64,000 nt of DNA, from positions 31,726,690-31,790,689 of the forward strand of contig OZ026530.1 of assembly GCA_964019695.1 (NCBI GenBank). The letters run 5' to 3'. The number at the start of each line of letters is the position of its first letter. The stretch's first letter is position 1. This document shows, one piece after another, positions 36,441-48,079 of the stretch. Position numbers and translations under genes: made by a program. Origin of the DNA: Loripinus fragilis. Taxonomy: Eukaryota; Mollusca; Bivalvia; Lucinida; Lucinidae. The notes beneath the pieces are model-generated. The model worked only from the letters and a program-made list of their open reading frames with translations. It had not been told where the DNA came from and did not search any database.

Positions 36441-36519
36441 GTTATTTTATAGAACCATTTGTATTTGAAGAACATGTACTATTTCATTTTCTTACTTTCT
36501 GTGACTTTAGGCCTTCAGG

Positions 36520-36850
36520 TTCGTGACCAGATGTTCCACTCTTTTGAACAAAATGACTGCCAGAGCTCTAGATAAGAAACTTCTTTTAACAGAATTTCCT
36601 CCTGAACAACTGGCCCAAAAGCAAGTTAATTTCACAGAACTGTCCCCTATGGTGTCTTCTACCAATTTTGCACAAATGGTTCCACTCCACTGAACAATGG
36701 ATCCGCAAAAGCTCCAGATAAGAAATGCTTTTGAATGATTTCTCCTCCTGAACCAATGACCAAAAATGTACAATAATTTCACAAACTTGGCCCTAATGAT
36801 GCACTCTATCAAAATTATACAATTGGTTTGGCTCTGCCATTAAGAGACTT
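36520..36850. repeat. ~165-bp tandem repeat, two units
   Basis: Two diverged units share 'TTTCTCCTCCTGAACCA', 'CCA..AA....ACAATTTCACA' and 'AAATTNTACAANTGGTT' words, with a spacing near 165 bp. The minus-strand 101-codon frame is composed of the repeat. Confidence 0.55.
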
Positions 36851-36922
36851 CATTCAAGCTTGCACATAATGTCTATGGTGGCGATTAAGTAAAAGTAGGA
36901 AAAACATATACAAAAGTGGACA

Positions 36923-37254
36923 GAACTTTATCAAATCAGTTCTTGATTATCATTGATTTCTTTGAATAAGTGGGTGGATTTGTATTAGGTAAGATACTAG
37001 AAAACACTTTCCCTCATCCTCATAAGATCTTTAACCAACAGAAACCAAATGGAAATCTGAAGGAGAAAAAAAACATGCCACGGTATTAGAACTTTATCAA
37101 ATCAGTTCTTGATTATCATTGATTTCTTTGAATAAGTGGGTGGATTTGTATTAGGTAAGATACTAGGAAACACTTTCCCTCATCCTCATAAGATCTTTAA
37201 CCAACAGAAACCAAATGGAAATCTGAAGGAGAAAAAAACATGCCACCGTATTAG
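36923..37254. repeat. recent 166-bp tandem duplication
   Basis: Copies 36923-37088 and 37089-37254 begin 'GAACTTTATCAAATCAGTTC' and differ at only a few positions (for example ACTAGAAAA against ACTAGGAAA). Near-identity means a recent duplication or ongoing unequal exchange. Confidence 0.9.
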
Positions 37255-37864
37255 GAACCAAATTACAACTGTTTAGTTTTGGTTGTGCCAAACAAAGTTA
37301 AGAGAAAATTGTTTACCGCTTACCTGCCTGAAGAGCTTTCACAAACATTTATTGAGGGATCATTTTAACAATCTATAATAAAAGCGTTTGAAAATTAAGT
37401 TTGATTATTCACTTCTTAAGTTAGCAATTATCATCTGGTTTCTTGCATTGTTCAATAATGGATTACATTTGATAAACTCTCCCTAAAAAGGCTGTTTTTG
37501 TCCAATGAACAAATGCCAATGTCGTCAGAAAGATTGCTTTCCCATTTCACTTTGTGGCAATATGTTTGACCCTACATCAGAGACGGGACTTCCAGTTTCC
37601 ATTTGCAGGTTATAGAAAAATATCTAACTAGCAACCTCCCTATTTGAACGCTTCAATGCAGCCGTCCCCACCAGTACTCTCAGTGCTTTGATTCATGTAC
37701 AGACATCATTTTGAAGATAATATAACCTCTTTAAGATTCAAAGTCAGGGCCTATGCTCCGAAATCAACATGTTGCCAGTAAAATTACCACAGCTGATCAA
37801 ACAGTTCATGTTTTGCCTGCTGGAATTCATAACACTCCTCTTTCAAGCCTTAAATAACCTTAAA

Positions 37865-38030
37865 ATGGGTACGTCACTTTGTGACGTCACAGTGACGTTA
37901 AAACGCCAAGGAAAAATTGTAAACATATTTTTTCTTAATCAGGATACATTTTTCTACAAGAAAATACATGTTTGACACTTTTACCAAAAAATGCACACGG
38001 AATTACACAGCGGCCTACACTATATGTGAT
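37865..38030 (-). repeat. interspersed repeat S, copy 2
   Basis: Reverse complement of the repeat at 18735-18910. The CRE-containing end is at 37870 ('GTGACGTCACAGTGACGTTA') and the 'GGCCTACACTA' end at about 38025. Confidence 0.6.
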
Positions 38031-38753
38031 TCATCCATGTTAAATGTTAGTTTTAGAAAATACAGCATGCCTTTCTACCTTTGTTAAAATGAGTCTTTAA
38101 CATTCGGAGGAAAATATAGGCAGTGTATATTAGTGTGCTTTTTAAAAAGTCTGTAACTTATCAAATTTGGAAAGATAGAATAATGATTTGTGCACCATTC
38201 TAACGGCGACGCTTTGATCTTTCGTATGGCATATAGCATTAAATCCTAACGCGTTTGTGAATGGAGTTATGATTGGGTTTTCATTACATATTGAACCCCC
38301 CTCGTATAGAAATGGCTCAAATTCGTCCAATTCATAACGTTTGGGACCTCTCGCATGTACGCGCAGCGCAGACTTGCCTGAGGCTTCACTGCTCGCACAC
38401 ACAGCGTACGAATATAGATGAAGGCTCCAAAACAAACATTTGGCGTATTTCCCACCTGGGTAGCTGCGCATGTGTGTATAAAGATGGTTTTAACCGTACT
38501 GGTCGATCCAGACCAGACATATGCGTGCTGTTACGAACATACATGTATATGAAGTCTAAGGCCAATGAACTCTGCAAGCGTTATTATTTTTAACGTCGAA
38601 GGCAAGAATCTTTTTATAAATTAGAGGCAATGTCTTTGCATAGCATTGAATTGCTGATCCATGTATAGGGATGTTCATATGATTTAATAATAATAATGAA
38701 TTATACGAGTATATAATGATAACAGCGAGATATCTCTGATTCTTATTTCTTAA

Positions 38754-38967
38754 CCCTTAAAGTGCCACTCACAATACAAGTCGTCTGAGTTTGTCGTCTG
38801 CTGAAAAGCTTGAAACATATATGAATAAAACGAGTTGACCCAGATCAGATCCTATTGAAGTTGTTTGCTTCTGTACGTTATTTAGTCATTAATGTTAGAC
38901 AATTATGTGCATCAGACGACGTCAGAAGACGACATTTTCAGATGATTTTTTGTCGGCGCTTTAAGGA
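38754..38967. mobile_element. piggyBac-like MITE, copy 2
   Basis: The left end is TTAA (38750-38753) then CCCTTAAAGTGCCA; the right end is GGCGCTTTAAGGA followed by a mutated target (TAAA). The interior shares 'GTCGTCTG', 'GTTGACCCAGATCAGA' and 'ACATTTTCAGATG' with copy 1, largely in the inverse orientation. Confidence 0.8.
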
Positions 38968-39954
38968 TAAAAATATCATCAGGATTATCAAACTGTATCT
39001 CTAGTCTGGCCTACTGACAAATGCTAGAGGCACAGCCAATGCATTTGCATAAAAAACTAAAGTAACTCGCGATGCAAACATTTTTCGTTCCTGGAGCCAA
39101 AACGAATTGACTGCTATTACGCGATTAAATTACAAGAACGAAATAGATGACTTGGATAATTTATTATCTTTTTGCTTAATTAAATTCTAACCTATTGTGT
39201 CTGATCACGTATTCTTTCAGTTGAAGGTAAAGAAAATACCCCCACATTGAAAAAAATAATTCAAACTAGAGCGATAAGGGAAAAGCCATCTATTTATAGA
39301 TCTATTTTAGATATCTAGATTACGGATTCTGCTAGCCAATTCTAGTAATATATGTACGAGTTCGATGTAGCAATCTAACAGCAAAGTAGCGTTTTTTTTA
39401 AAGTCTCTGAACCATGGACGTTATATTACCTGGACTGGAAACAACCAATAGATTTACCGATAATCGTTATTCGATCTTTGCCGCGCTGAAATCCAGGTAT
39501 GCGGCAGGCAATTTCCGATAAAGTGACGAATCACTTAACGAGAAAGAGATGCGCATGTGTATGGGCATGTGTTTCTTCGCCCCTAGCATCTCGGTAAGAA
39601 GCGATAGGTCTGAAAGAATAGCACCGTTTTATGGAGAAGCTTCTAAGCTGCAATTTGATACCAAACACGATGTTGTTCCAGTAAAAAGTAAATTAATTCC
39701 GCGGAAGAAATGAACCAAGGATTTCCATCTTATCCGTGTCCTTTGACGGATCTTAAATTTACCCCCCCCCCCAATATACGTCCGTGGTTATGAGCGCTAA
39801 TTAGCCAAACATCGCTTGGTAAAACAAATGAAATGTAAAACTATTCAACAAAAGAGAATGAACTTTCGATGAGAATTTAAAAAAAACAAAACAAAACAAA
39901 ACGTGGGATGCAGTTCATTCACTATTGCACAGATCATAAATACAGCAATAATAT
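38968..39954. other. no supported gene
   Basis: Unassigned AT-rich DNA with a C-run at about 39763 and an (AAAAC)n-like stretch just before the next MITE. Confidence 0.5.
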
Positions 39955-40205
39955 GGGCCTCGACGCGAGAAACCCTGTCTTCGGGGGTTTGTGAACAACA
40001 CAGGCGCAGACCAGCCTGCGCATCCGCGCAGTCTGATCAGCGCCTTTTTTTTGCTTTTTGGAAAGTATCATATGTAAACTTGCTGCAGGTGAAATTTCAA
40101 TTTTCAAGCTAGTCTCTTTAGCTGAGGAGACTGGGTTGAAACACTCTTTGTCGAAACACCCTCCCCCCCCCACCCCCGAAAACAGTTTTTCTCACAACGA
40201 GGCCC
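39955..40205. mobile_element. CTCGACGCGAG MITE, copy 4 (best preserved ends)
   Basis: The left end is GGGCCTCGACGCGAGAAACC and the reversed right end GGGCCTCGTTGTGAGAAAAA. It is flanked by ATAT on both sides, a probable 4-bp duplication. The interior has 'GACCAGCCTGCGCATCCGCG', 'CAGTCTGATCAGCGCC' and 'GTGAAATTTCAATTTTCAAG'. A C-run interrupts the right subterminal region. Confidence 0.85.
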
Positions 40206-40324
40206 ATATGATACCAAACAATCTAGTGTTGTCAGAAAAAAAAATACCCAAGAAAAAAGATAACGCATCAGGCTTTTCTTCATTTCTCAGACATGGAAAA
40301 AGGCATTTTTTCATACAACGCAAT

Positions 40325-40460
40325 TAACCCACATATGCCTAACGTCCTTTTTGTGGGGCATAGGTAAACAGTGCAGAACCAGATGAGACCCAGCAGAACG
40401 CGGTATCTGATCAGGGTCTCCACCGTTTGCTTACAGAATGTTCTATAAAAATTTAAGAAA
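40325..40460. repeat. interspersed repeat with CAGATGAGACC words
   Basis: 'GTGCAGAACCAGATGAGACC' and 'TGATCAGGGTCTCCACCGTT' form an imperfect inverted pair. Similar words ('CATCTCATCTGGGTCC', 'TCTCATCTTGGTTCACACTG') appear at 55185 and 51605. I associate this repeat with bivalve genomes; no coding capacity. Confidence 0.5.
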
Positions 40461-41447
40461 ATGAAAATGACACCAACACCCCTTCAAACGAAATCGTCTG
40501 GTCCAATTGAGTGGAGAGGGCGTAAATGAGATAAATAGAAATTCAGTATCTTTTGTTTAATTCTTAAATTGGCTATTATTGTCAGTCGTTTTGGTTGAAT
40601 AGATATTTAACGCAGTCACGGAAATAATTACTGCTCACAGCTGTCTTACAAACTACATTGTTAATTGTTAAACAAACGCTTTTTAAATGAAATGAAGTGT
40701 ATCTATGGTTGACAAATCATCATTTATAATTAAATGTATGTTTTCACGCTTTTTAACCCTGCAAATGTGGCTAAATTCCCATTGTACATTAGAGGCAATG
40801 TTTAGGTTCCCAGTGTTGGGACACCTCCGTAGAGTGGAACGTTATGCGGAAAAATGAAAATAAGACGATTTTGCTAGCATCTTATCTGCATGATTTTATT
40901 TTGTTTTTGCTAAAAAATTTAAAATTTTAGTTCCGAAATGTGTAATTTACGTATCAAGTGTTAAGTATATCAAATCTACTCACATCAATTAGCTCTACAA
41001 CCGACAATTTCAATGGTATAGAATAAACAGATGTAGTACGAAAAGTTATCATTTTGCCTCTTTTTCATATCGTCTCTGCAACAAAAGTTTGCAATATAAC
41101 GATATTCTACAAAATGCAAACTTAGGACAAATATATCAACGTTTAGGAATTTAAAGAATTACACTCATTGAGCGCTTCAAATTGCCACAGTTAAAGTGAC
41201 AAGTAGCTCATTAAAATTCTAATATCCACCATTTTCAAGATGGCGGCTTGTAAACAACGCAATCTGTCCAAAATAACACGAAAATTAACCATTATCCACG
41301 GATTTTATTCCAACATAACTCATATGAGATATACTTAAAAACTTATTCTCGTAAATTCTGTAAGAATTTTCTCCACATATATTGAATATTCACGGGTTTA
41401 ACATCAAACTTTCCTATGAATCATCGCTATGAACAGCCTCTTTGAAA

Positions 41448-41840
41448 ATGGCGGCCGAAAGGTATTTATCTCGGCGTATACCCGATTTACGCGTAGGCAA
41501 TAATATTGATGAAATAGATAAGAAGCTAATCCCTGCAAGTATACATCCCTGTCTGAACATTGCGGGGAGCAGGAGTCTAATGATTACGTGTTTAACCCAC
41601 AAGCGTTTCGCAACCCGGAATACAATATTGAGAAAGCGGCTTGCAGATATAGTCATGCAACATAGTAAACTGAATGTCGCTGATTTCTCTTACTGCGTGA
41701 GCCTAAGGGCCCCACGCAAAAATCAACTGCCATCAATGACGTCAAAACGTTATCATCATTTGATTAAAATTCTAATGTTAATTGGTGTTTCAATTCAACA
41801 GAGAATCAGTTTACAGATATATCATAGCCTTACAATGTAA
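41448..41840 (+). CDS. hypothetical ORF starting MAAERYLSRR
   Basis: A 130-codon frame opens with ATG in 'AAAATGGCGGCCGAAAGG', a good vertebrate-style initiation context and also a YY1-like ATGGCGGC core; another 'CAAGATGGCGGC' lies 210 bp upstream at about 41238. The product has a basic N-terminal half and no motif, signal peptide or membrane segment that I recognise. The first ~40 codons could be a first exon, but I see no strong donor. It could equally be chance in a slightly CG-richer segment, possibly promoter-like. The surrounding stretch 40461-42713 otherwise holds nothing I can assign. Confidence 0.25.
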   Translation: MAAERYLSRRIPDLRVGNNIDEIDKKLIPASIHPCLNIAGSRSLMITCLTHKRFATRNTILRKRLADIVMQHSKLNVADFSYCVSLRAPRKNQLPSMTSKRYHHLIKILMLIGVSIQQRISLQIYHSLTM

Positions 41841-42712
41841 CTCATCTTATGGTTGATTAAAACCTACGTTACTGAAAAATGGTGCAACGCATTTGCGAGA
41901 AAACGGTGACGTTAGATTTTATCTTTCCGCTCATGCTCTGTAGCCGTGAAAATGTTTCATTTGGGCATTAATAAAAACGTCAAATTGTGAAAACTTGGTC
42001 CTCTATTTCTCTGAGATAGTTCTGAAAATTGCAGCAGTTGCTATGCTTTTTTGGTTTTCAGTGACCAAACAATCGCTTGAAAATGATTTGGCTTCCCCCA
42101 ATGATCAGAAATACCCACGTTGCCCGCTAGTCTTAAAATTTAACATCACGTTACCTGTAGCACGGCCGCTGCGTTTGGTAATTCTGTTGTTTATGGTCTG
42201 ATGACTGGCGCTTGTATCTTAATGACAGAAAATGAAACTTGAGATCCGATGTGGATGGGCTCACCCATACAAAACAATTGCTAAGCTTAACGTGCATAGT
42301 ATATATTAATATTGATAATAGTTAGACTAATGTTACAGCTTCAAATTAAACTATAAATTATGTTTATTTGTTCACTTTTTCTAGAGTAGTATACTGTTTT
42401 TCGCATTGTCAAGGTTTTTTTTTTACAGTGTTAAAGTGTAGGGAAAATTGAGGAAGTTGTTTACTATTGTTTATCTTTGCGCACCTTTCGTCGCTAAGGA
42501 AGTCCTGTGGTTTTATTATTTTTTTTCCATCTACCTATATTTGTTTAAGATAAGCGAATGGATTTAGACAATCCATATTTAGCGGTATATTATCTGTTCT
42601 GTACATCACATTATAAAAGAAAGCTATAAAGTGAATAAATTCACACGTCTTACGATAAATGCTTAAAGTATATATTTTACGACCCTTCTCACGCTGCACC
42701 GTTTCTCAGATG

Positions 42713-42713
<1 letters not shown>

Positions 42714-42760
<47 letters not shown>
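42714..42760. repeat. (ATT)n microsatellite
   Basis: Forty-seven bases of uninterrupted ATT repeat. Confidence 0.97.
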
Positions 42761-42924
42761 GTTGTGTCTGAGATCATTACTATTGTTTACAGAAGCTGAA
42801 ATAGTTACAGTATTTTAAAGAAAATATGACTTGATCCTAGATGAATGTGATCAATTGTTATATATCAGTTTGAGTTGATGTTCACGCCCAAATTAACAAT
42901 TTGTAGTAAGCAGTGATTATAGTG

Positions 42925-43025
42925 TCTTGTTAAAGGACACATTACAGTGCCTCCTGTGAGTCTCAAACCAGCTAACCCTCGATCCTAAATATCCACTCTA
43001 CCACTTAGTACTACGCTCTTCCATT
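42925..43025 (-). mobile_element. tRNA-derived SINE fragment
   Basis: The plus strand reads 'TCTTGTTAAAGGACACATTA', 'CAGTGCC..CTGTGAGTCTCAA' and 'CCACTCTACCACTTAGTACT'. This is a decayed version of the tRNA-like head of the SINE at 62530-62722, in the same orientation. Confidence 0.6.
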
Positions 43026-43091
43026 CAATGATTAATCATGCAAAAAAGATAGAAGTCAGGAAAAAAAATTATGATGACTTACTTTATATAT

Positions 43092-43195
43092 AAAGCGCCA
43101 ATCTCAAAACAATCTGGACCCAGATCTGGATGTTCCTATATGAGCTGCAGCAGTCTGATCTGGGACCATACTGTTTCAACTAGAGATTTCTAAGG
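43092..43195. mobile_element. piggyBac-like MITE remnant
   Basis: 'AAAGCGCCAATCTCAAAACA' at the left and 'CTAAGGCGTTTTGC' at the right resemble the CCCTTAAAGCGCC termini. The interior pair 'CTGGACCCAGATCTGG' and 'CAGTCTGATCTGGGACC' matches the copies at 33053 and 38754. Ends and target are eroded. Confidence 0.5.
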
Positions 43196-43204
43196 CGTTT
43201 TGCG

Positions 43205-44390
43205 TTGCCCATGACCGTCCGTCCGTCTGTCCGTCCGTCCGTGCGTGCGTCCGTGCGTCCTTCCGTTCGTCCATCATTTAGGTAGGTACTTTGTGAGCGC
43301 AACTCCTCCTACAGTTTTTTCCCAATCCTTTTGAAACTTTACAGGTGTTTTTGTCAAGGACTGAAGATGTGCATGACATTTGGATATAACCCTCAGATTA
43401 ATTTTTGTCACTTTTTTCACAGTTTGAACTTAGTCAATTTTGGGCTCAACTACTACTGAAGCTTATGGCCATTAGGTACCTTGTGAGCGCAACTCCTCCT
43501 ACAATTTTATCCCAATCCTTTTGAAACTTTACTGTTGTTTTTGTCAAGGACTGAAGATGTGCATGACATTTGGATATAACCCTCAGATTAATTTTTGTCA
43601 CTTTTTTCACAGTTTGAACTTAGTCAATTTTGGGCTCAACTACTACTGAAGCTTATGGCCATTAGGTACCTTGTGAGCGCAACTCCTCCTACAATTTTAT
43701 CCCAATCCTTTTGAAACTTAACTGTTGTTTTTGTCAAGGACTGAAGATGTGCATGACATTTGGATATAACCCTCAGATTAATTTTTGTCACTTTTTTTAC
43801 AGTTTGAACTTAGTCATTTTTGGGCTAAATTACTACAGAAGCTTATGGCCATTAGGTACCTTGTGAGCGCAACTCCTCCTACAATGTTATCCTAATCCTT
43901 TTGAAACTTTACTGGTGTTTTTGTCAAGGACTGAAGATGTGCATGACATTTGGATATAACCCTCAGATCATTTTTTGTCACTTTTTTCACAGTTTGAACT
44001 TAGTCATTTTTGGGTTTAATTACTACAGAAGCTTATGGACATTAGATACCTTGTGAGCACAAATCCTCCTACAATTTTACTAAATCCTTTTTAAACTTTA
44101 CAGTTGTTTTGTCAAGAACGGAATATATGCTTTACATTTGCATATAATCTTCAGATTAATTTTTTATAATTTTTTCGCAGTTTTTATATTTTTTTCGCAG
44201 TTTGAACTTAGTCGTTTTTAGGCTCGACTACTACAGAAGCTTATAGACACTATGTACCTTGTTGATTATTTTTTTTAATAATTTTTTCGCGTAAATGGTA
44301 TCCTGTTCACTTATTGTATACCCAATGTTTAATTGCAGGTGAAATAAAAACAATAGGCGGGGGCATCCGTGTCCCATGGACACTTTTTCT
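43205..44390. repeat. 190-bp tandem array with (TCCG)n leader
   Basis: A (CCGT)n/(CCGTG) run at 43216-43270 precedes five units starting near 43285, 43475, 43665, 43855 and 44045 and a partial sixth near 44253. Units carry 'TTGTGAGCGCAACTCCTCCT', 'TCAAGGACTGAAGATGTGCA' and 'GAAGCTTATGGCCATTAG'. The period is exactly 190 bp in the first five; units 2 and 3 are almost identical and the last is the most diverged. The block ends with 'GGCATCCGTGTCCCATGGAC'. I see no ORF; this looks like a complete dispersed repeat with an internal array. Confidence 0.9.
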
Positions 44391-45902
44391 AGTTTGTATC
44401 ATGTAAAGATCCTTTATTTTGATTTTTTACGCCAACTTATGTGTTTCTTTTCGACGTCGTTGTCAATGACGTCAGGTGACGTCGATGTCACTTCCTGTCT
44501 ATTTGTTTATATTACACCTGATTAAGGCCAATGTAGGCTACAACGTTGTGATAATAAATAATATGCCAGTTTGGAGTTGTTCTCTGATATTTTGCTGATA
44601 TTCAATCATTAACAAACTCTTTATAGACCCGTCAAAGTTCTGTTTCTAGAAGAAAGAGCCTAACATTTGGAGTAGATTCTAATTTTGTCGCTAATGTACA
44701 CTTTTGCATATAACCCTTACTTATAAAACCATGATGCGAATTGGCAGTTTTTACAGAGGTGTAATTTCAAAATACTTCTTGATAGAACAATTTAAAACAA
44801 AATATGATATTCAATTCGAAAAAGGTACAATATTTGCACAAGGAAAGAAGCAAATATTTTACAACCAAAATATGTTTTGTTTAATAAGATCAGAATGTAT
44901 ACACTTATTAAATTACTACGTTATATTACTAACGAATTGAAAGTGTTGGTTCTCGAATATAACCAGTTTTAACGATTTCTCAGTCTTTGAAAACAATGAA
45001 ATTTGTTATAGAGCTTAAATATGCAGCCAATGTGGTATTAGTAATTTAACCACATGAAAAACCATTAATTGCATTGGTTGATTTTGTATAAAGCTGTTAA
45101 TTATCAAAATAGACTAAGTTTATAACGCAATATACTTATTTGGTACATAATACCGTTAAGCCCTTTTATCTCGCCTGATAGATTTACCAACAAGACAGTG
45201 GTGAAATATATGTCTTTTCCCTACTGTTCATTCACGATATCTTGGCTCAAAGAAACGGTTAGGTGTATTTTACCTTTACATCACTGTAGGGTAGCTTCTT
45301 TATGTTCAAGATATATAGGATTACGCGATATACGTGATGCATTTTCCAATCAATATGAGTGGTGAAGAGGATAGCGTGGAGAATTATCAATCATATTTAG
45401 TTGCATGTTGTATGGTCATGGTATTCGAGTCCTATGAAATCCATTTTGTTTTCGTTTTGTCATTCGTAGCTCGATCTCTCTCATAATGTTCATGCTCAAA
45501 TGTGCATTCAATCACACTTTTTTCACTGCGCACACTTCTCTTGGCTGTAGAAAATTTTGGATAGGAATGCTATTCGATCGCAAGCCAGACAAATTGCTGT
45601 CATGGACCCTATATATGACACGTGTTGCGTGGCATGTTATTTAAAAGTGCGCGAAGAAGATGCCATGAATGATGCACTATTTGCGCCATTATCAAATTAT
45701 ATAGACCCAGCATGCTGACTGGCCTATCAAACAAAACGTTATCGCGCATTAAAGTTGAGTCCGAGGTGGTCCTCGCGCCTCGGAAGTCACGAAGCGACGG
45801 GATGAAGCCTTGCGACTTTGACAAGTGCGAAATATGTATAAATTGTAAATTTAAATCACAAACAAACAAGACAACACACTTTATATAATAAAAAAGGAGA
45901 TA
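44391..45902. other. no supported gene
   Basis: It contains CRE-like motifs (TGACGTC) at 44470-44500 and, at 45223-45252, one arm of an inverted pair whose partner is at 48366-48395. The 86-codon minus-strand frame at 45609 is not recognised. Confidence 0.45.
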
Positions 45903-46011
45903 GTTGATTTTAGATTTCGAACCACTATCTCTTCAGTACTCTTCTAAAAGATACATGGATGTATAACCAACGTGTAAGTGCGCCCTACCGACTGAGCCAC
46001 CAAGCCGTTTA
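45903..46011 (-). mobile_element. tRNA-like SINE head
   Basis: The minus strand begins 'GGCTTGGTGGCTCAGTCGGT', an A-box match, and ends with 'GTGGTTCGAAATCTA', a B-box match (GGTTCGAnnC). The distance between boxes is about 70 bp, longer than in a normal tRNA, and the acceptor arms do not pair. It is best read as a SINE or tRNA pseudogene. Confidence 0.6.
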
Positions 46012-46403
46012 GAATTCCAATGTGATATAAACTGTTATGTTATAATTATACCGTCAATATGCATCAAACCTCCTGGGGCCACTAACTCGTAGACATCTTA
46101 AGCCTTACGATCACCTTAAGTTCAACTTACGTTCACCTTAACGGTTATGGCCACTAACTCGTATGCACCTTAATTTACGGAGACAACTTAAGATCATCGT
46201 AAAGTTATGGTCACGATAGAGTCACCTTAGCGTCGTCTTAATAGTTACGAGAGGTACTTCCCAGAACGAACGCATAAAAAATATGATTTTGGCGACATGA
46301 TATTTGTAAATGACCATGAACGCCTATGCATTTGAAGAACTTACTGTATGCTTCGTTTTTGGCGACGCTAAAATGTCATAAACATGGACACGTGCACATA
46401 GGC

Positions 46404-46687
46404 AATGCGCGGATCCAGAGGGGGACAGGGAGTCTGGACCCCCCCCCCCCCCCCCGCAAAACAACAAGTTCTATAGGTTTCTATAGAAAAATGCAATTTG
46501 TATCCATCACCTTTGTAAAAGGTTGGACCCCCTGAAATTCGTGACCCCCTGTCTGGACTCTTGAAAAATTATCGTTTCTTTGAAATAACCATTGGGCTCC
46601 TCTGTAAAATAAGTTGAGGACTAAAATGTTGTCAGAGTTCTGACTCGGACCGCCCATAATTCTGGCGAAAATTCTGGATCCATGCTT
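46404..46687. mobile_element. GGATCC-ended MITE, copy 3
   Basis: Ends are 'CAATGCGCGGATCCAG' and, reversed, 'AGCATGGATCCAGAAT'. It has a 17-C run at 46439, 'TCTATAGGTTTCTATAGAAA', repeated 'GGACCCCCTG' and 'GTAAAATAAGTTGAGGACTA'. It is nested in the TIR element at 46075-48318. Confidence 0.75.
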
Positions 46688-47767
46688 GTACGCATGTAGC
46701 AGATCAACACGCACGTGTATGTACATGTATATTGCTTACATGTACGTATGTTTTGTATTTGGTAATTATAGGTCATCTTATGTGATGGACAAAATGATTT
46801 GGGAGTGGAAAACCATGGGAACAAGGGTATTGTTCTAAGGGAAGATGGTAAATATAGATCATGTTTCTAAACGCATATGAGGAAATTAGGAGTTGATGAA
46901 CATATCACGTTGATATTGCAGTTGATCCCGAAAATAGAACAAAATGTCCTTTTTCCCTTACCTGTTCCCAAAATCTTTGTGTGTGTGAGAGGGGAGGCTC
47001 GGCAATATAATGTCCTTTTCTCTTGTTCACAAACCATTGGGAAGGCACTCGGTAGTGTTCAATTGAATGCATATGAGCGGGGCGACTACTGAGATGCCAG
47101 GCACTCCTCAGCCAGACCAGAGTTTTCGACGTACTCATGAGTTATAGCTCTTGGCCCTCAAAGTCCCCTGCTAACGGCATTAATTTTGAAATTTTTGCTC
47201 TTAATTTTTGGACTAGAGGTTGCTCGAATTGTCGCATAGACTGGGGTTTCTTTTGTAAGCTCTTTAGCTGTGAATTTTGCTTAAAATTGCCAGTTTGTTT
47301 ATATTCATTAAGCTATGACAATAATTATGAATACTTTTTAATTGTATGTAAAATGTGGGCTCTTGAAATTAACTATTTCAGCATGATAAATATATTAATA
47401 AAACACATAAGAAAACCATCTTTGACAAGCCGCCCAAACTGCGACATTTTCATATGGAACCAGACGAAATTTATTCCTTTGTATACTGATGAATTCTTCC
47501 TTCTGCGTTGATACAATAAACTTGGGATAGTCCATTGTACATATCTAGGGTATCAGGTTGTAATTTTCAAAAGAAAACAAAGTTATTCTTTTTCTGCGAC
47601 GATCGTTTATCTTTACAAGCAGTATAGAGCCTAATGAAATGCAGCTTATATCTTGACTTTCACTGGTTGCAAAAGTTCTCGTTTAGGGGTTTCCCCGAAT
47701 ACAAAAGGTAATACAAAATATAAATACTTACATCAATAGACGTTTAAATAGGTAATATAAACAATAA

Positions 47768-48079
47768 GGGACCTCGCCTCGAGAAAATCTGACTTAGTTA
47801 CACATGAAAAACGATGGCACGTAAAAGCCTGCGCAACCGTGCAGTCTGATCAATCCTTTTAGATTTGTTAACTGGAAAGTATAGTAGTCAGAAAGTGAGT
47901 ATGACTAGAAAAACACAATCGCCGTCTCAAGATTAACCCACAGCACCGCGAAGAAGAGACACAAAACACAAACAACACAACTTGCAACACACTTTTTTTC
48001 TCAATATGCTAGCTATTCTCTGTAGCTGAGTATGCTGATTTTAGCCTACCCGAAGACAGATTTTCTCGCGTCGAGACCC
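47768..48079. mobile_element. CTCGACGCGAG MITE, copy 5 (itself interrupted)
   Basis: The left end is 'GGGACCTCGCCTCGAGAAAA' and the right end 'GACAGATTTTCTCGCGTCGA' then 'GACCC'. After 'GTATAGTAGTCAG' an R2 fragment (47893-47997) interrupts the element, which resumes at 'GCTAGCTATTCTCTGTAGCT'. It is nested in the 46075-48318 element. Confidence 0.7.
47893..47997 (-). mobile_element. retroelement 3' repeat R2, partial copy 2
   Basis: 'GTGAGTATGACTAGAAAAAC', 'ACCCACAGCACCGCGAAGAA' and 'GAGACACAAAACACAAAC' match the start of the 60487 copy. A second R2 piece follows at 48540-48715 ('CAGCAAGAACACAATTAAAG', 'AAGATGATTGCAAAAT', 'CACACAATGGGAGAG'). Confidence 0.5.

Noticed and set aside
47137..47511. 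124-codon plus frame inside the 46075-48318 element
   Set aside because: It has several Cys residues but no recognisable transposase or zinc-finger spacing; AT-rich composition makes such frames expected by chance.
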